Shown: in pieces, positions 7,605-17,351 of the stretch | Layout: every line of letters starts with the position of its first letter | Position numbering within the stretch: position 1 is the stretch's first letter | Source: Elusimicrobiota bacterium | GTDB taxonomy: Bacteria; Elusimicrobiota; Elusimicrobia; UBA1565; UBA9628 | DNA length: 55,675 nucleotides | Direction: 5' to 3' | Assembly (NCBI GenBank): GCA_016191335.1 | Contig: JACPOW010000051.1 | Coordinates: 76,162-131,836, forward strand | Position numbers and translations under genes: made by a program | Notes under the pieces: generated by a model | What the model saw: the letters and a program-made list of their open reading frames with translations, nothing else | Databases searched by the model: none | What the model was told of the DNA's origin: nothing

Positions 7605-8117
7605 TCAGTCCCAGCCGGGCTTGGCGGTCTTGATCGCGTCGAGCACCGCGAGCCGGTCCTCGAAGGGGAGGCGGTCGACGTAGAGCTTGCCGTCGAGGTG
7701 GTCGATCTCGTGCTGGAAGGCGCGGGCCAGGAGCCCCTCGCCCGACAGCTCGCGCGAGACGCCGTGCTCGTCGAGGGCGCGCACGCGGGCGCGGGCGTGG
7801 CGGCGCAGCTTGTGGTAGACGCCGGGCAGCGACAGGCAGCCCTCCTCGTCGTTGAGCTCGCCCTCGAGGGAGACGATCTCGGGGTTGATCAGCACGATCC
7901 TCTGGGACTTGCCCTCGGGCTTCACGTCGATCACCGCGAGGCGCAGGGAGAGCCCGATCTGCGGGGCGGCCAGGCCGACGCCGCGCGCGGCCGCCATCGT
8001 GGCCCACATGTCCTTGAGCAAGGCGGGGAGCTCGGCCGAGACGGCCGCGTAGTCGAGCGGCGGGCAGGCCGTCTTCAGGACCTTTTCGCCGTGCTTCGTG
8101 ATTCTTCGTATTGGCAT
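7605..8117 (-). CDS. def: Peptide deformylase
   Basis: Def removes the N-formyl group from new proteins. All three catalytic motifs are present in the 170 residues: GVGLAAPQIG, EEGCLSLPG (metal-ligand Cys) and QHEIDHLDG (HExxH-type His pair plus Glu). It is the first gene of the minus-strand housekeeping superoperon. The ATG at 8117 has no good Shine-Dalgarno sequence. A 30-codon out-of-frame ORF (8167-8075) with an AAAGGAAA site overlaps the start and could conceivably be a leader ORF. Confidence 0.96.
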   Translation of the reverse strand: MPIRRITKHGEKVLKTACPPLDYAAVSAELPALLKDMWATMAAARGVGLAAPQIGLSLRLAVIDVKPEGKSQRIVLINPEIVSLEGELNDEEGCLSLPGVYHKLRRHARARVRALDEHGVSRELSGEGLLARAFQHEIDHLDGKLYVDRLPFEDRLAVLDAIKTAKPGWD

Positions 8118-8134
8118 GCTTGAATCAGGTCGTC

Positions 8135-8150
8135 CGGCCGCAAGCGGCCG
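8135..8150. terminator. GC-rich hairpin between the permease and def
   Basis: CGGCCGC-AA-GCGGCCG is a perfect 7-bp stem in the 67-bp gap between the permease stop (8185) and the def start (8117). It has no U-tract, so it could be a weak terminator, a processing site or chance in GC-rich DNA. Confidence 0.3.
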
Positions 8151-8184
8151 TACGCAGATGGCGGCATGGAATTTCCTTTACCAT

Positions 8185-10167
8185 CTAGAGGTCGACGGCG
8201 TGCTCGACGCCGGGCCCGAGGATGCGGAAGCGGACGGGCTGCTTGTCCTTCTGCAGCGAGCCCCAGGTCATCGCCAGGCGCTCGAGCTGGGTGTCGGTGG
8301 ACAGCTTCGCGGAGACGCCGAACACCACCTCGGTGGCGCCGACGGCCTGCGCGGCCTGGGTGATCGCGTAGAAGGGCTCGTTGGAGACGACGAGCATCGG
8401 CGTCACGGTCTTGCCGTGCTTCTCGGCGGCCTCGATGACGCGCGTGAACAGCTTCTCCTCGTCGTGGTCCATCGAAACGGTCTCGTCGACGAGGCTGAGG
8501 CCCTTGCGGATGCGAGAGGTGAACACCACGAGGTCGGTCGTCTCCGCGTCGTGCGTCTCGAGGATCTTGTTGAGGTGGTAGAGGTTGCCGGGGTCGCGCA
8601 CCGCCACGAGCACGCGGTTGGGCCGCTCGATCTCCTCGCGCATGATGGCCAGGTCGCCGGCGCTGCGCAGGTTGAACTTCTCGCGGTGCTCGCCGTGCGC
8701 CTTCTCGCGCTTGTTGAGGCGCTCGCTGATGAGGAACAGCACGAAGAAGAAGGCGGTGAAGCCGAGGCCGAAGACGGTCGCGACCTTCTTGGTCAGCAGG
8801 TTGACGAGGCCGACGGCGAGGACGAGCAGGAACAGGCCGGCGAGGCCGAGCGGCAGCTCGTGCCGGCCGAGCCTCAGGTTGCCGGGGAACTTCCACTCCC
8901 TCTTGGCGCGGTCCTTGAAGCGCAGGACGAGGACGGCGGCGGCGTTGAAGACGAAGCTCCAGATCAGGCCGAAGGCGTAGGCCTCGCCGAGCAGGTACAC
9001 GTCGCCGCGGCACAGGAGGATGGTGACCGCCTGCAGGGCGACGACGAGGTTGATCATGCGGTGCGTCGTGCCGAAGCGCGGATGCAGATGGCGCAGCGTG
9101 TCCGGCATGATGCGGTCCTCGGCGAGGCGGTTGAGCACGCCGTTGGAGCCCATGATCGAGGTGTTCACCGCGCCGGAGAGGATGATGACGCCGACGAGCA
9201 CGACGAACGCCTGCAGCAGGAGCAGCAGCCAGTGCGGCCCGGCCATCGACATCGCCAGGCCGGACAGCAGGTTGTCGGCGTAGGTGTGGCGGACCTCGTC
9301 GGGGATCAGCCCGACGGACAGGAAGGAGATCGTCCCGGTGAGCACGAGGGCGAAGACGAAGATCACCGCGGCCGCCCGCTTGAGGTTCTTGAGCTTAGGG
9401 GCCTCCATCTCGCGGTACACCTGGGCGAGGGTCTCGAGGCCGCTCATGCCGAGGAAGGCGTGGCCGAACGCCACGAGCAGTCCGAGCCGTCCGAGGGCGA
9501 GATGCGACGGGAACCAGCCCAGCGACTCGTGCGTGAAGTTCACCTCGAGCGAGGGCCAGCGGAAGCCCCGGGACCAGATGGTGTACGCCGCCCAGGCGAA
9601 GATGACGACGGCCATGACGCTGACGAGCGACATGATCTTGATCGCCTTGTCGGAGGATTCCTCGATGCCCTTGATGTTCTGGCGCCAGAAGTAGGCGACG
9701 ACGCCGAGCGCAAAGACCACGGAGAAGAGGTTCGGGGACACGGACCAGTGGATGTTGAGGTGGGGGAAGGCCGAGTTGACGAGCCCGGCGAGGTACTGGC
9801 CGGCGGAGACCGAGCTGATCGCGCCGGTCAGGATGTAGTCGAACATCAGCGCCGACACGGAGACCTTGGCGAGGCTGCCGCCCATGGACTCGCGCACGAC
9901 CTTGTACACGCCGCCGCGCACGAACATGCTCGAGCCCTCGACGTAGAGCATCAGCATCGGCGCGGCGCACAGCATGACGCCGAGGATGAACCACGGCGCC
10001 GCGGGGCCGATCGCGGTCTCGACGATGCCGCCGACGTACCACGCGGTCGAGGCCAGGTCGCACAGCACGATCGCCGACGCGCGCCAGAAGGAGATGAACG
10101 ACAGCATGGCCGTGGTCAGGACGACGACCTCGGTGACGCGCCGCCCGGGGCGGGGCTCAGGCTTCAA
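8185..10167 (-). CDS. APC-family amino-acid permease with C-terminal soluble domain
   Basis: This is a 660-residue protein. Residues about 10-510 form a 12-helix APC-type amino acid/polyamine transporter (N-terminal TTAMLSFISFWRASAIVLCD, a helix-break glycine region MFVRGGVYKVVRESMGGSLA, then SGAVNTSIMGSNGVLNRLAEDR). A soluble domain of about 150 residues follows, with a Usp/Rossmann-like alternation (RVLVAVRDPGNLYHLNKILE, LVVFTSRI, VTPMLVVSN, VGATEVVFGVSA). The substrate cannot be told from sequence. The start is a TTG at 10167 that overlaps the upstream EIIA gene by 11 bp, so the two are probably translated together and act together. Annotating the C-terminus as UspA-like is an inference from pattern. 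Confidence 0.85.
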   Translation of the reverse strand: MKPEPRPGRRVTEVVVLTTAMLSFISFWRASAIVLCDLASTAWYVGGIVETAIGPAAPWFILGVMLCAAPMLMLYVEGSSMFVRGGVYKVVRESMGGSLAKVSVSALMFDYILTGAISSVSAGQYLAGLVNSAFPHLNIHWSVSPNLFSVVFALGVVAYFWRQNIKGIEESSDKAIKIMSLVSVMAVVIFAWAAYTIWSRGFRWPSLEVNFTHESLGWFPSHLALGRLGLLVAFGHAFLGMSGLETLAQVYREMEAPKLKNLKRAAAVIFVFALVLTGTISFLSVGLIPDEVRHTYADNLLSGLAMSMAGPHWLLLLLQAFVVLVGVIILSGAVNTSIMGSNGVLNRLAEDRIMPDTLRHLHPRFGTTHRMINLVVALQAVTILLCRGDVYLLGEAYAFGLIWSFVFNAAAVLVLRFKDRAKREWKFPGNLRLGRHELPLGLAGLFLLVLAVGLVNLLTKKVATVFGLGFTAFFFVLFLISERLNKREKAHGEHREKFNLRSAGDLAIMREEIERPNRVLVAVRDPGNLYHLNKILETHDAETTDLVVFTSRIRKGLSLVDETVSMDHDEEKLFTRVIEAAEKHGKTVTPMLVVSNEPFYAITQAAQAVGATEVVFGVSAKLSTDTQLERLAMTWGSLQKDKQPVRFRILGPGVEHAVDL

Positions 10168-10696
10168 GCTTTTTGATCAGCTCGAGGGCCGCGGCGGGAC
10201 CGGAAGACGCGGTGAGCTGGTCGATGAGGGCCGGCTGGAACAGGGACGACACGCCGCGCAGGAGCTGCAGGTGCAGCGGGAAGGCGTCCTGCTTGTTCGG
10301 CGAGAAGAAGAGGAACATGACGCGGATGGCGAGGTCGGGCTGCTTCGGGTCCGGGATCGGCTTCTTCAGGACGGCCATCCCGGCGAGGATGCCCGGTATG
10401 CCGTCCATGCGCGCGTGGGGGAGGCTCAGGCCCGTGTCGAGCGTCGTCGAGATGCCCTGCTCGCGCTCCTGGACCTTGGCGAGGAACGAGGCCCAGTCGG
10501 CGATGCCGGCCTTGCCGCACACCGCCGCGGCGAGGGTCTGCAGCACCGCGGCCTTGTCGTGGCCCTCGCCGGGAAAAAGGATGGTGTCCTCGGCCAGGAT
10601 GGACGCGACCTTCAAGCCCTTGCCCACGCGGACGGGAGGCGTGGTCTTGGGGCTTTCGGCGGCCGTCTCGGTGGGCTTTTTCTGGAACCAGGCCAT
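10157..10696 (-). CDS. PTS EIIA type-2 (fructose/nitrogen-type) domain protein
   Basis: The 179-residue protein has an EIIA type-2 domain (about residues 30-178). The phosphorylatable His is in the signature TGLSLPHARMDGI (His94), and VMFLFFSPNKQDAFPLHLQLL matches the C-terminal part of the fold. An N-terminal 25-residue Lys/Pro/Thr-rich linker precedes it. No EIIB/EIIC is adjacent; instead the gene is coupled to the APC permease downstream. That arrangement suggests a regulatory EIIA that controls or senses transport rather than sugar phosphorylation. This is inferred from context. Confidence 0.87.
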   Translation of the reverse strand: MAWFQKKPTETAAESPKTTPPVRVGKGLKVASILAEDTILFPGEGHDKAAVLQTLAAAVCGKAGIADWASFLAKVQEREQGISTTLDTGLSLPHARMDGIPGILAGMAVLKKPIPDPKQPDLAIRVMFLFFSPNKQDAFPLHLQLLRGVSSLFQPALIDQLTASSGPAAALELIKKLEA

Positions 10697-10713
10697 GGGG
10701 GGATGCTGGGCTT

Positions 10714-10742
10714 ATTATCGCACAACCCGGGGGGGGTGTCAA
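10714..10742 (-). promoter_or_regulatory. Near-consensus sigma-70-type promoter of the EIIA-permease operon
   Basis: On the minus strand TTGACA (10742-10737) is followed by exactly 17 bp and GATAAT (10719-10714). The predicted start point leaves only about 10 bases before the EIIA ATG at 10696. The spacer contains a run of eight C. Confidence 0.75.
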
Positions 10743-10773
10743 ATGGCCGCGGCCGGGGCGCTCCCGACTAAAG

Positions 10774-10779
10774 TATCAT
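10774..10779 (+). promoter_or_regulatory. -10 element TATCAT close to a start codon
   Basis: TATCAT lies 7 bp before the ATG at 10787 with no Shine-Dalgarno sequence between them, so the transcript of the glycosyltransferase operon is probably leaderless. No strong -35 is seen. Confidence 0.45.
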
Positions 10780-10786
10780 CAACGCC

Positions 10787-12709
10787 ATGGGCCTGGGCCT
10801 CCTCTTATGGACCGCGTGGACGCTTTCGAGGAACACCTCGGTCATCCGCTACCTGGCGACGACCCCGGGAGCGTGGACCCTCTCCAGCCTGGGCGTTTTC
10901 CTCGGGACCACCGTCGCCCCCGCGCTCGCCGCGTTCCTGCTCCTCCTGCTCCTCTGGGGCGGAGGCCGGCGGCTCTGCCGCTCGATGTCCATCCCGGCCG
11001 ACGGCGCCCTGGCCGTCCTCCCCGGCGCCCTCGCTCTGGGGCTGTTCGGGACCGCGCTTCTCGCGGCGGGAACGGCCGGGCCGCTGTCGTTCGGCATCAG
11101 CCTGTGCCTGGCCGCGGTCGTCGCCGCGGGGGCGGCCGAGGCGTGGACCTCGCGGGGCGCGCCGCGCCTCCCGGCCCTGCCGAGGAAGGCCCCTCTCTGG
11201 AAGACCGCGCTCGCCGTCGCGCTCGGGCTCGCTTCCTTCCACGTCCTGATCAACGCGCTCGCCCCGCCCGTCGGGTGGGACGCCCTGGCCTACCACCTGG
11301 CGATCCCGCGGCTCTATCTCGACGCGGACGCCGTCCGGCGCATACCGTGGCTGCTGCAGAGCTATTGGCCGCACCTGATGGAATTGATCTACGCCGTTCC
11401 CCTGGCCCTCGGCCAGGAATCCGGCGCCGCCCTCCTCCACGCCGCGCTCTGCGGCGCGCTCGTGTTCACCGTCTACCGCGTCGGCCGGGAGGAGGGGGGA
11501 GAGGCCGTGGGCTGGACGGCCGCGGCGCTGCTCGCCGCGCAGCCCGTGTTCCTCGAGGTCGCCGCCGAGCCTCATTGCGACGGAGCGCTGGCCCTTTTCC
11601 ATCTGCTCGCCTGCCTCGCGCTCTGGCGGTGGTCGAAGCAGGGAGGAGCGGGCCTGCTGGCGGCCGCGGGCCTTTGCGGCGGGCTGGCGGCGGCCGCCAA
11701 GCTCCAGGGCCTGGCGCTGACCGGGGCCCTGTTCGTCTGGCTGCTCCTCGCGTCCCGCCGCCGCGCCGGCGCGGCCGCCTTCCTCTTCTGGGCGGCGCTG
11801 CCGGCCGCGCCCTGGTACCTCAAGACCTGGCTGGCCGCCGGGAATCCGGTCTGGCCTTTTTATTCGGGGCTGCTCGGAGGACGGTCTCAGCCCGAGCTCG
11901 TCGCCGAGGGGCTCGTCCGCCTCAGCGCCTGGCGTTTTCCCCGCGACGCCGCCCTGTTCTGGCGCTACGGCCCGCAGTTCCTCCTGCTGCCGGCGGCCGC
12001 TCTGTCCGCGTTGGCGGCCGGCCGGGGTCCGCGCCTCCCGTCGTTCATCGGGTTCTACTTCCTGGCGACGGCGCCGCTCGTCCTCATCACCGCGCGCTAC
12101 CACGAGGCGTGGCGCTACCTCCTGCCGCTGATGCCGGCCATCGCGCTGGCCGCGGCCTGGTGGTGCGTCCAGGCCTGCCGCCTGCCCGGCCCGCGCCGCG
12201 CCGCGGCCTGCCTCGTCGTGACGCTGGGCCTCTGGCCGGCGCTGCGCGCGACCCAGAGCAACGAGCTCTTCGCCGTCCTCGCCCTCGGATCCCGCGCGAT
12301 GCCCGGCGTTCCCGCGGCCGAGGTCTATCGCGCCCGCCAGCTTCCCTTCTACCTGTTCTACCGGAAGGCGGAGGCCCTCATCCCGCCCGGTGACAGGGTC
12401 CTTCTGTTCCGGGAGATCCGGGGCTACCATCTGCGCGCCGATTATCAATGGGGGGACCCGGTCATGCAGACCCAGATCCTCTACGACCGCCTCGGCTCGC
12501 CCGAGGCCTTGCGCGAGGCGCTCGAGCGGCGCCGCCTGAACTTCGTGCTGATCAACGAAGGCAACGGCCTGTACGGCCCCAACGAGGATTACTACAGCCG
12601 CAGGACCTTGGCGCTGATGGACGCGATGCTCGCGCGCTACGGCCGCGAGGCCCTCAGGGAAGGCCCTCTCGTCCTGTACGCGCTCCGCCCCCTCGAGGCG
12701 CGGCGATGA
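10787..12709 (+). CDS. Polytopic membrane protein, GT-C (ArnT/PMT-like) glycosyltransferase family
   Basis: The 640-residue protein has about 12 hydrophobic helices. A loop after the first helices carries VGWDALAYHLAIPRLYLDADAV, the acidic region typical of GT-C enzymes that use polyprenyl-phosphate sugars (compare the D-xxx-YH of family-39 proteins). A soluble C-terminal part follows (about 540-640). Members transfer sugars to lipids or proteins outside the inner membrane; the donor and acceptor here are unknown. The gene overlaps the next one by ATGA, and that neighbour is of the same general kind, so the two may act on one glycan. Confidence 0.75.
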   Translation: MGLGLLLWTAWTLSRNTSVIRYLATTPGAWTLSSLGVFLGTTVAPALAAFLLLLLLWGGGRRLCRSMSIPADGALAVLPGALALGLFGTALLAAGTAGPLSFGISLCLAAVVAAGAAEAWTSRGAPRLPALPRKAPLWKTALAVALGLASFHVLINALAPPVGWDALAYHLAIPRLYLDADAVRRIPWLLQSYWPHLMELIYAVPLALGQESGAALLHAALCGALVFTVYRVGREEGGEAVGWTAAALLAAQPVFLEVAAEPHCDGALALFHLLACLALWRWSKQGGAGLLAAAGLCGGLAAAAKLQGLALTGALFVWLLLASRRRAGAAAFLFWAALPAAPWYLKTWLAAGNPVWPFYSGLLGGRSQPELVAEGLVRLSAWRFPRDAALFWRYGPQFLLLPAAALSALAAGRGPRLPSFIGFYFLATAPLVLITARYHEAWRYLLPLMPAIALAAAWWCVQACRLPGPRRAAACLVVTLGLWPALRATQSNELFAVLALGSRAMPGVPAAEVYRARQLPFYLFYRKAEALIPPGDRVLLFREIRGYHLRADYQWGDPVMQTQILYDRLGSPEALREALERRRLNFVLINEGNGLYGPNEDYYSRRTLALMDAMLARYGREALREGPLVLYALRPLEARR

Positions 12710-14034
12710 CCCGCGGCGCGAAGGCCCTTCTCGCGCTGAGCGCCGTCTATCTGCTCTTCAGCGGCGTGATGAGCGCCCTCGCCCCGTCCGGGAGCTGGGA
12801 CAACGTCGTCTTCGGCGCGAGGCTCTGGAACGAGGGCGACCCCGGCGGCTACTACCTCCCGAGCGCGCACGAGCTGTACTCGTCGCACGGGCGCCTGCTC
12901 TACCCCGGCCACCCCGGGCTCACCTTGCAGATCCTCCTGCACGCCCTGCAGTCCGCGTATTTCGCGGCGAGCGCCCCGCAGGGCGCGGGCTTCTCCGACT
13001 TCTGCGCGGCGAACCTCGGGCGGATCTTCCTGCTCTCGAAGCTCGCGATGACCGCGGTCCACCTCGCCTCCTTCGGCCTCTTCCTCGCCTTCGCCCGCCG
13101 CCTGCTCAAGAACGAGCGCGCGGCCCTGTTCGCGACCTTCGCCTACGCCACCTGCTGGCCGGTCGCCTTCTACCTGTCCCGGATCTCCGTCGAGCCCCTG
13201 ATGGTCGTCTGCTTCCTCGGGACCTTCCTGGCGCTGTGGCGGCACGAGGACGGCGGAGGCCCGGCCTGGGCGGCGCTCGCCGGGTTCGCGGCCGTCGCGG
13301 GCCTGGCGACGAAGTTCCATCTTCTCTGGCCCCTGCCGCTGATCGGGGCCGCCGTCCTGCTGCGCCGGCCCAAAGGCCTGCTCGCCTATGGGGCGGCGGC
13401 GGCGCTGACCTTCGCGCTGTTCTCGGCCCTGCTCGATTGGCGGGACTTCTTCTCGTACTGGGAGGTCCAGGCCGTGCTCGCCGGCAACCCGATCCGCCAC
13501 GTCGTCTTCGGCATACCGCGCATGCCTCTCGCCAATTGGCTCCCGGGTCCGACGCGCTCGGGGATCTTCCTGCTCTGCGAAGGCCCGCTGCTCGCGGCGG
13601 CCGCCTACGGCCTTCATCTCCACCTCCGCCGCCGGGACGCGCAGCGCGCGCGCCTCGCCTGGCTGGCGGCCGCCGTCGCGTACACCGTCCTCGTCTGGGC
13701 GTACCGCTGCATCGCCGTGAGCGGGGACTTCCAGGCGTTCCACTACCTGTTCCCGTTCATGCTCCTCGCCTGCGTCTTCTTCGGCGAGGCCTCCGAGGCG
13801 TTGCTCGCGCGAGCCCCGGCCGCGGGCAAGGTCCTGTGGGTGATCGTGATCCACGCCGTGGTGCTGAGCGCGGTGCTCGACACGCGGGTGAAAGATGCCG
13901 CTTTCTTCCGCCGCGTGAAGCCGTATCAAGCCGGGCGCCCCGCGCTGTGGGGCCTGGGCATCATCAGGACCACGCCGCCAACGAGTTCGAAATTGATCGA
14001 CGCCGCCGGCAAGGTTCCGCCGGATATTCCGTAA
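12706..14034 (+). CDS. Polytopic membrane protein, putative GT-C glycosyltransferase
   Basis: This 442-residue protein has about 9-10 hydrophobic helices. Early luminal features (GSWDNVVFGARLWNEGDPGG, then LLYPGHPGLTLQILLHAL) resemble the first loop of GT-39-like proteins, with an acidic residue after the first helix. The start ATG overlaps the stop of the preceding GT-C gene (ATGA). It is smaller than its neighbour and lacks the soluble C-terminal domain. Function is inferred from topology and context. Confidence 0.65.
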   Translation: MTRGAKALLALSAVYLLFSGVMSALAPSGSWDNVVFGARLWNEGDPGGYYLPSAHELYSSHGRLLYPGHPGLTLQILLHALQSAYFAASAPQGAGFSDFCAANLGRIFLLSKLAMTAVHLASFGLFLAFARRLLKNERAALFATFAYATCWPVAFYLSRISVEPLMVVCFLGTFLALWRHEDGGGPAWAALAGFAAVAGLATKFHLLWPLPLIGAAVLLRRPKGLLAYGAAAALTFALFSALLDWRDFFSYWEVQAVLAGNPIRHVVFGIPRMPLANWLPGPTRSGIFLLCEGPLLAAAAYGLHLHLRRRDAQRARLAWLAAAVAYTVLVWAYRCIAVSGDFQAFHYLFPFMLLACVFFGEASEALLARAPAAGKVLWVIVIHAVVLSAVLDTRVKDAAFFRRVKPYQAGRPALWGLGIIRTTPPTSSKLIDAAGKVPPDIP

Positions 14035-14041
14035 GTTGTTG

Positions 14042-14047
14042 TAAACT
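14042..14047 (+). promoter_or_regulatory. -10 element TAAACT before hemD
   Basis: TAAACT ends 9 bp before the ATG at 14057. There is no Shine-Dalgarno sequence. It is a candidate near-leaderless promoter starting the hemD-suhB-thiolase unit. Confidence 0.35.
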
Positions 14048-14056
14048 AAGCCGTTC

Positions 14057-14811
14057 ATGACGAAAAAGGCCCTTTCCGGTCGCGTCGTAGTCGTCACACG
14101 CCCACGCCTCAAGTCAGGCGGCGCAGCCGCGGCGTTAGCAGCGAAAGGCGCCCGCGTGGTCTTCGCCCCGTTGATCAAGACCGTCGCTCCGAAGTCGTGG
14201 AGTGCGTTGGATCGAGCGATCAAAAACCTCCGCCGTTACGACGCCGTCGCCTTCACGAGCGCGAACGCCGTTGATTTTTTCTTCTTGAGATGCCGAAAAA
14301 TCCTCGCCGGGAAAAAGCCGGTCTCTCCCCGAGTCCTCGCCGCCGTCGGTCGCGCGACAGCCAAAGCCTTAGCGGTTCACGGCTGGGCTTGTACCGTGGT
14401 GCCTGAGGACGCGCGCTCCGAAGGTCTCGCAAAAGTCCTGCGCGTCCCGCGCGGCTCGCGCGTTCTCATCCCGAGGGCCGAGCGCGGATTAGACACGCTT
14501 CCGCGAAGTCTTCGCAAAAACGGCGCCCGCGTCACCGTCGCCACGGCGTACCGGACCGTCCCCGACCCCGAAGGCCTTCGCTCCCTGCGCCGCGCGCTCG
14601 CATTAGGCGCCGACGCCGTCACCTTCGCCTCCCCGTCGGCCGCCGTCCTCGCCGTGCCCGACCTGAAGCTCTCGCTGGCCGCCGCCGTCGCCATCGGCCC
14701 GACCACCGCCGCCGCTCTCCGCGCGAAGGGCGTCGTCCCCGCCGCCGTCGCCGCGCGCCCCGACCCCGAGTCCCTCGCCCGCGCCGTCGTCGAGGCCCTC
14801 CGAGGCCGCCC

Positions 14812-14815
<4 letters not shown>
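14057..14815 (+). CDS. hemD: Uroporphyrinogen-III synthase
   Basis: HemD closes and inverts the linear tetrapyrrole hydroxymethylbilane to uroporphyrinogen III. The 252-residue protein has the two-domain pattern of this divergent family: N-terminal GRVVVVTRPRLKSGG and a VVFAPLIKTVAP strand, the hinge YDAVAFTSANAVDFFF, then SRVLIPRAERGLDTLP, ADAVTFASPSAAVLAV and VAIGPTTAAALRAKGV. No other haem genes are adjacent, which is unusual because hemD often follows hemC. Its stop overlaps the next gene by ATGA. The first half has lower GC than the second. Confidence 0.85.
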
Positions 14816-15587
<772 letters not shown>

Positions 15588-15591
<4 letters not shown>

Positions 15592-16709
15592 ACGATGTCC
15601 TCATCATGGCCGGAGCACGAACGCCCTTCGCGGCTTGGAGTTTCGGAACGACGGGGAGGGGGACTCCCGGGGGCGCATTAAAAGAGCTCGATCCTCAGGA
15701 TCTTGCCGCCGCGGCCCTCAAGGGAGCCCTATCGGCCGCGAGCTTAGCGCCTCGAGACGTGAACTTCATCGCCTTCGGCAATATGTATCAAGTGGGCCCT
15801 CACGGTTGCTACGGCGCCCGGTATGTCGGGCATCGCGCGGGTTGCCCGGTCGAGACCTCCGGCGTTGCCGTCAATCTTGCGTGCGGCACCGGACTTCTCG
15901 CGGTCACCACCGCGGCGAGCGCCATCGCGCGGAATGAAGCCTCGATCGCCGCGGCCGTCGGCGCGGACACGCCGAGCCGCCTGCGGCGGGACATCTTCGT
16001 GCCGTCCTTCACCGACATCTCCTGCGGAAAGCACATCGCCAAGACCGCCGAGGAGCGCGCGGGCGAGGCGGGCCTGGCGCGGGCGGCGATGGACGCGTGG
16101 GCGTGGAAGTCGCACGCGCGGGCGCGCGCGTCCGTCAAGCTGCGCGCGGCCGAGATCGTCCCCGTCGCCGGCCTCGCCGTCGACGACGCGGTCCTCGAGG
16201 ACGCGTCGCCCGAGCGCTTCGCGACCGCCAAGCTCCTGTTCAGCGACGGGACGGAGACGATGACGCACGCGAACGTGCACGGGATCGTGGACGGGGGGGC
16301 CGCCTTGGTCCTCGCCTCGGCGAAGACCGCGAAGGGACGCGCCCTCGGCCGGCTCGTGTCCTCGGCCCTGGTCGGCGTCCCGCCGGAGCGCATGGCCTAC
16401 GCGGCCGTGCCCGCCGTGCGCAAGGCCCTCGAGCAGGCCCGCTGGCGCGCCTCCGAGGTCGACCTCTGGGAGATCAACGAGACCTTCGCCGCCCAGGTGC
16501 TCCTCGACCAGGCGGAGCTGGGGATTGACGCGGAGCGCGTCAACCCCAACGGCGGCGCCATCGCGCTCGGCCATCCCTTCGGCGCGACCGGCGTGCGCCT
16601 GGTCCACACCTTGCTCCTCGAGCTGCGCCGCCGCTCCCGCCGACGCGGCGTCGCCGCCATCAGCGTCGGCGGCGGCCTGGGCATCGCCGTCTGCGTCGAA
16701 GCCCTGTAA
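15588..16709 (+). CDS. Thiolase-family enzyme lacking the second catalytic Cys
   Basis: Thiolases condense or cleave acyl-CoA units. The 373-residue protein has the N-terminal IMAGARTPFAAW, the nucleophile Cys99 in AVNLACGTGLLAV, the INETFAAQ motif and the His motif NPNGGAIALGHPFGATG (His328). The C-terminal motif that normally reads CxGGGxG is SVGGGLGIAV, with Val360 in place of the acid/base Cys. It may therefore have altered activity, for example as a condensing enzyme or a non-catalytic relative. The start at 15588 overlaps the suhB stop (ATGA). Acetyl-CoA acetyltransferase is the default name. Confidence 0.85.
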
Positions 16710-16738
16710 ATAACGAAACCCTTCGGCTCCGCTTGTCG

Positions 16739-16744
16739 TAATAT
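16739..16744 (+). promoter_or_regulatory. -10 element TAATAT before the ECF sigma gene
   Basis: TAATAT ends 8 bp before the GTG start at 16753, without a Shine-Dalgarno sequence. This fits a leaderless transcript. Confidence 0.45.
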
Positions 16745-16752
16745 CGAGTGCC

Positions 16753-17337
16753 GTGAGCGAACCCCTCGTCGCCGACGCCGACCTCGTCCGCCGCTGCCTC
16801 TCCGGCGACGACGGCGGCTTCGCCGCCTTGCTGGAGCGGCACCAGGACCGCGTCTACTCCTTCCTCCGCCGCCTGACCGGCGACGCGCGCGACGCCGAGG
16901 ACCTCTCCCAGGTCGTGTTCCTCAAGGCCTTTCGCTCGCTCGAGACCTTCGACCTCGCCCGCCCGTTCCATTCCTGGGTCCTCGCCATCGCCCACCACGC
17001 CGCCCTCGACCATCTCCGCGCCCGGAGGACCGACCTCTCCCTCGATCACGACGAGCATCCGATCGACCCCGCCGACGGGGCGGACGGGCCCGAGCGCCTG
17101 GCCGAAGCGGCCCTGGACGGGGCCCTCGTGGAGCGGCTGATCGCGGCCCTGCCGCCGCTGTATCGCGAGGCGCTCCTGCTCCGCCACGGCGAGGGCCTGA
17201 GCGTGGAGGAGGTCGCCGCGACTCTGGGGATTCCTGAAGGGACCGTGAAGATCCGCCTGTTCCGGGCCCGCGAGCTGATGCGCCGGAAATGGGAAGCCTT
17301 CGAAAAAGATGAAACCCGGGAGGCGCCCCGTCCGTAA
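16753..17337 (+). CDS. ECF-family RNA polymerase sigma factor (RpoE-like)
   Basis: The 194-residue protein has sigma region 2 (DRVYSFLRRLTGDARDAEDLSQVVFLKAFRSL, about 31-62, continuing into HSWVLAIAHHAALDHLRAR) and region 4 (about 125-180, with LPPLYREALLLRHGEGLSVE and the helix-turn-helix VAATLGIPEGTVKIRLFRAR). There is no region 3, as expected for group 4. The start is GTG at 16753. The next gene is a zinc-finger anti-sigma, and the third is a membrane protein likely to belong to the response. The -10 next to its start may make it self-controlled, but no ECF-type promoter is evident. Confidence 0.93.
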   Translation: MSEPLVADADLVRRCLSGDDGGFAALLERHQDRVYSFLRRLTGDARDAEDLSQVVFLKAFRSLETFDLARPFHSWVLAIAHHAALDHLRARRTDLSLDHDEHPIDPADGADGPERLAEAALDGALVERLIAALPPLYREALLLRHGEGLSVEEVAATLGIPEGTVKIRLFRARELMRRKWEAFEKDETREAPRP

Positions 17338-17351
17338 TGGGGGGTAGAGCC

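Noticed and set aside
8075-8167. 30-codon ORF overlapping the def start, with an AAAGGAAA site
   Set aside because: Suggestive as a leader peptide but too short to judge, no conservation can be tested here, and it overlaps def out of frame.
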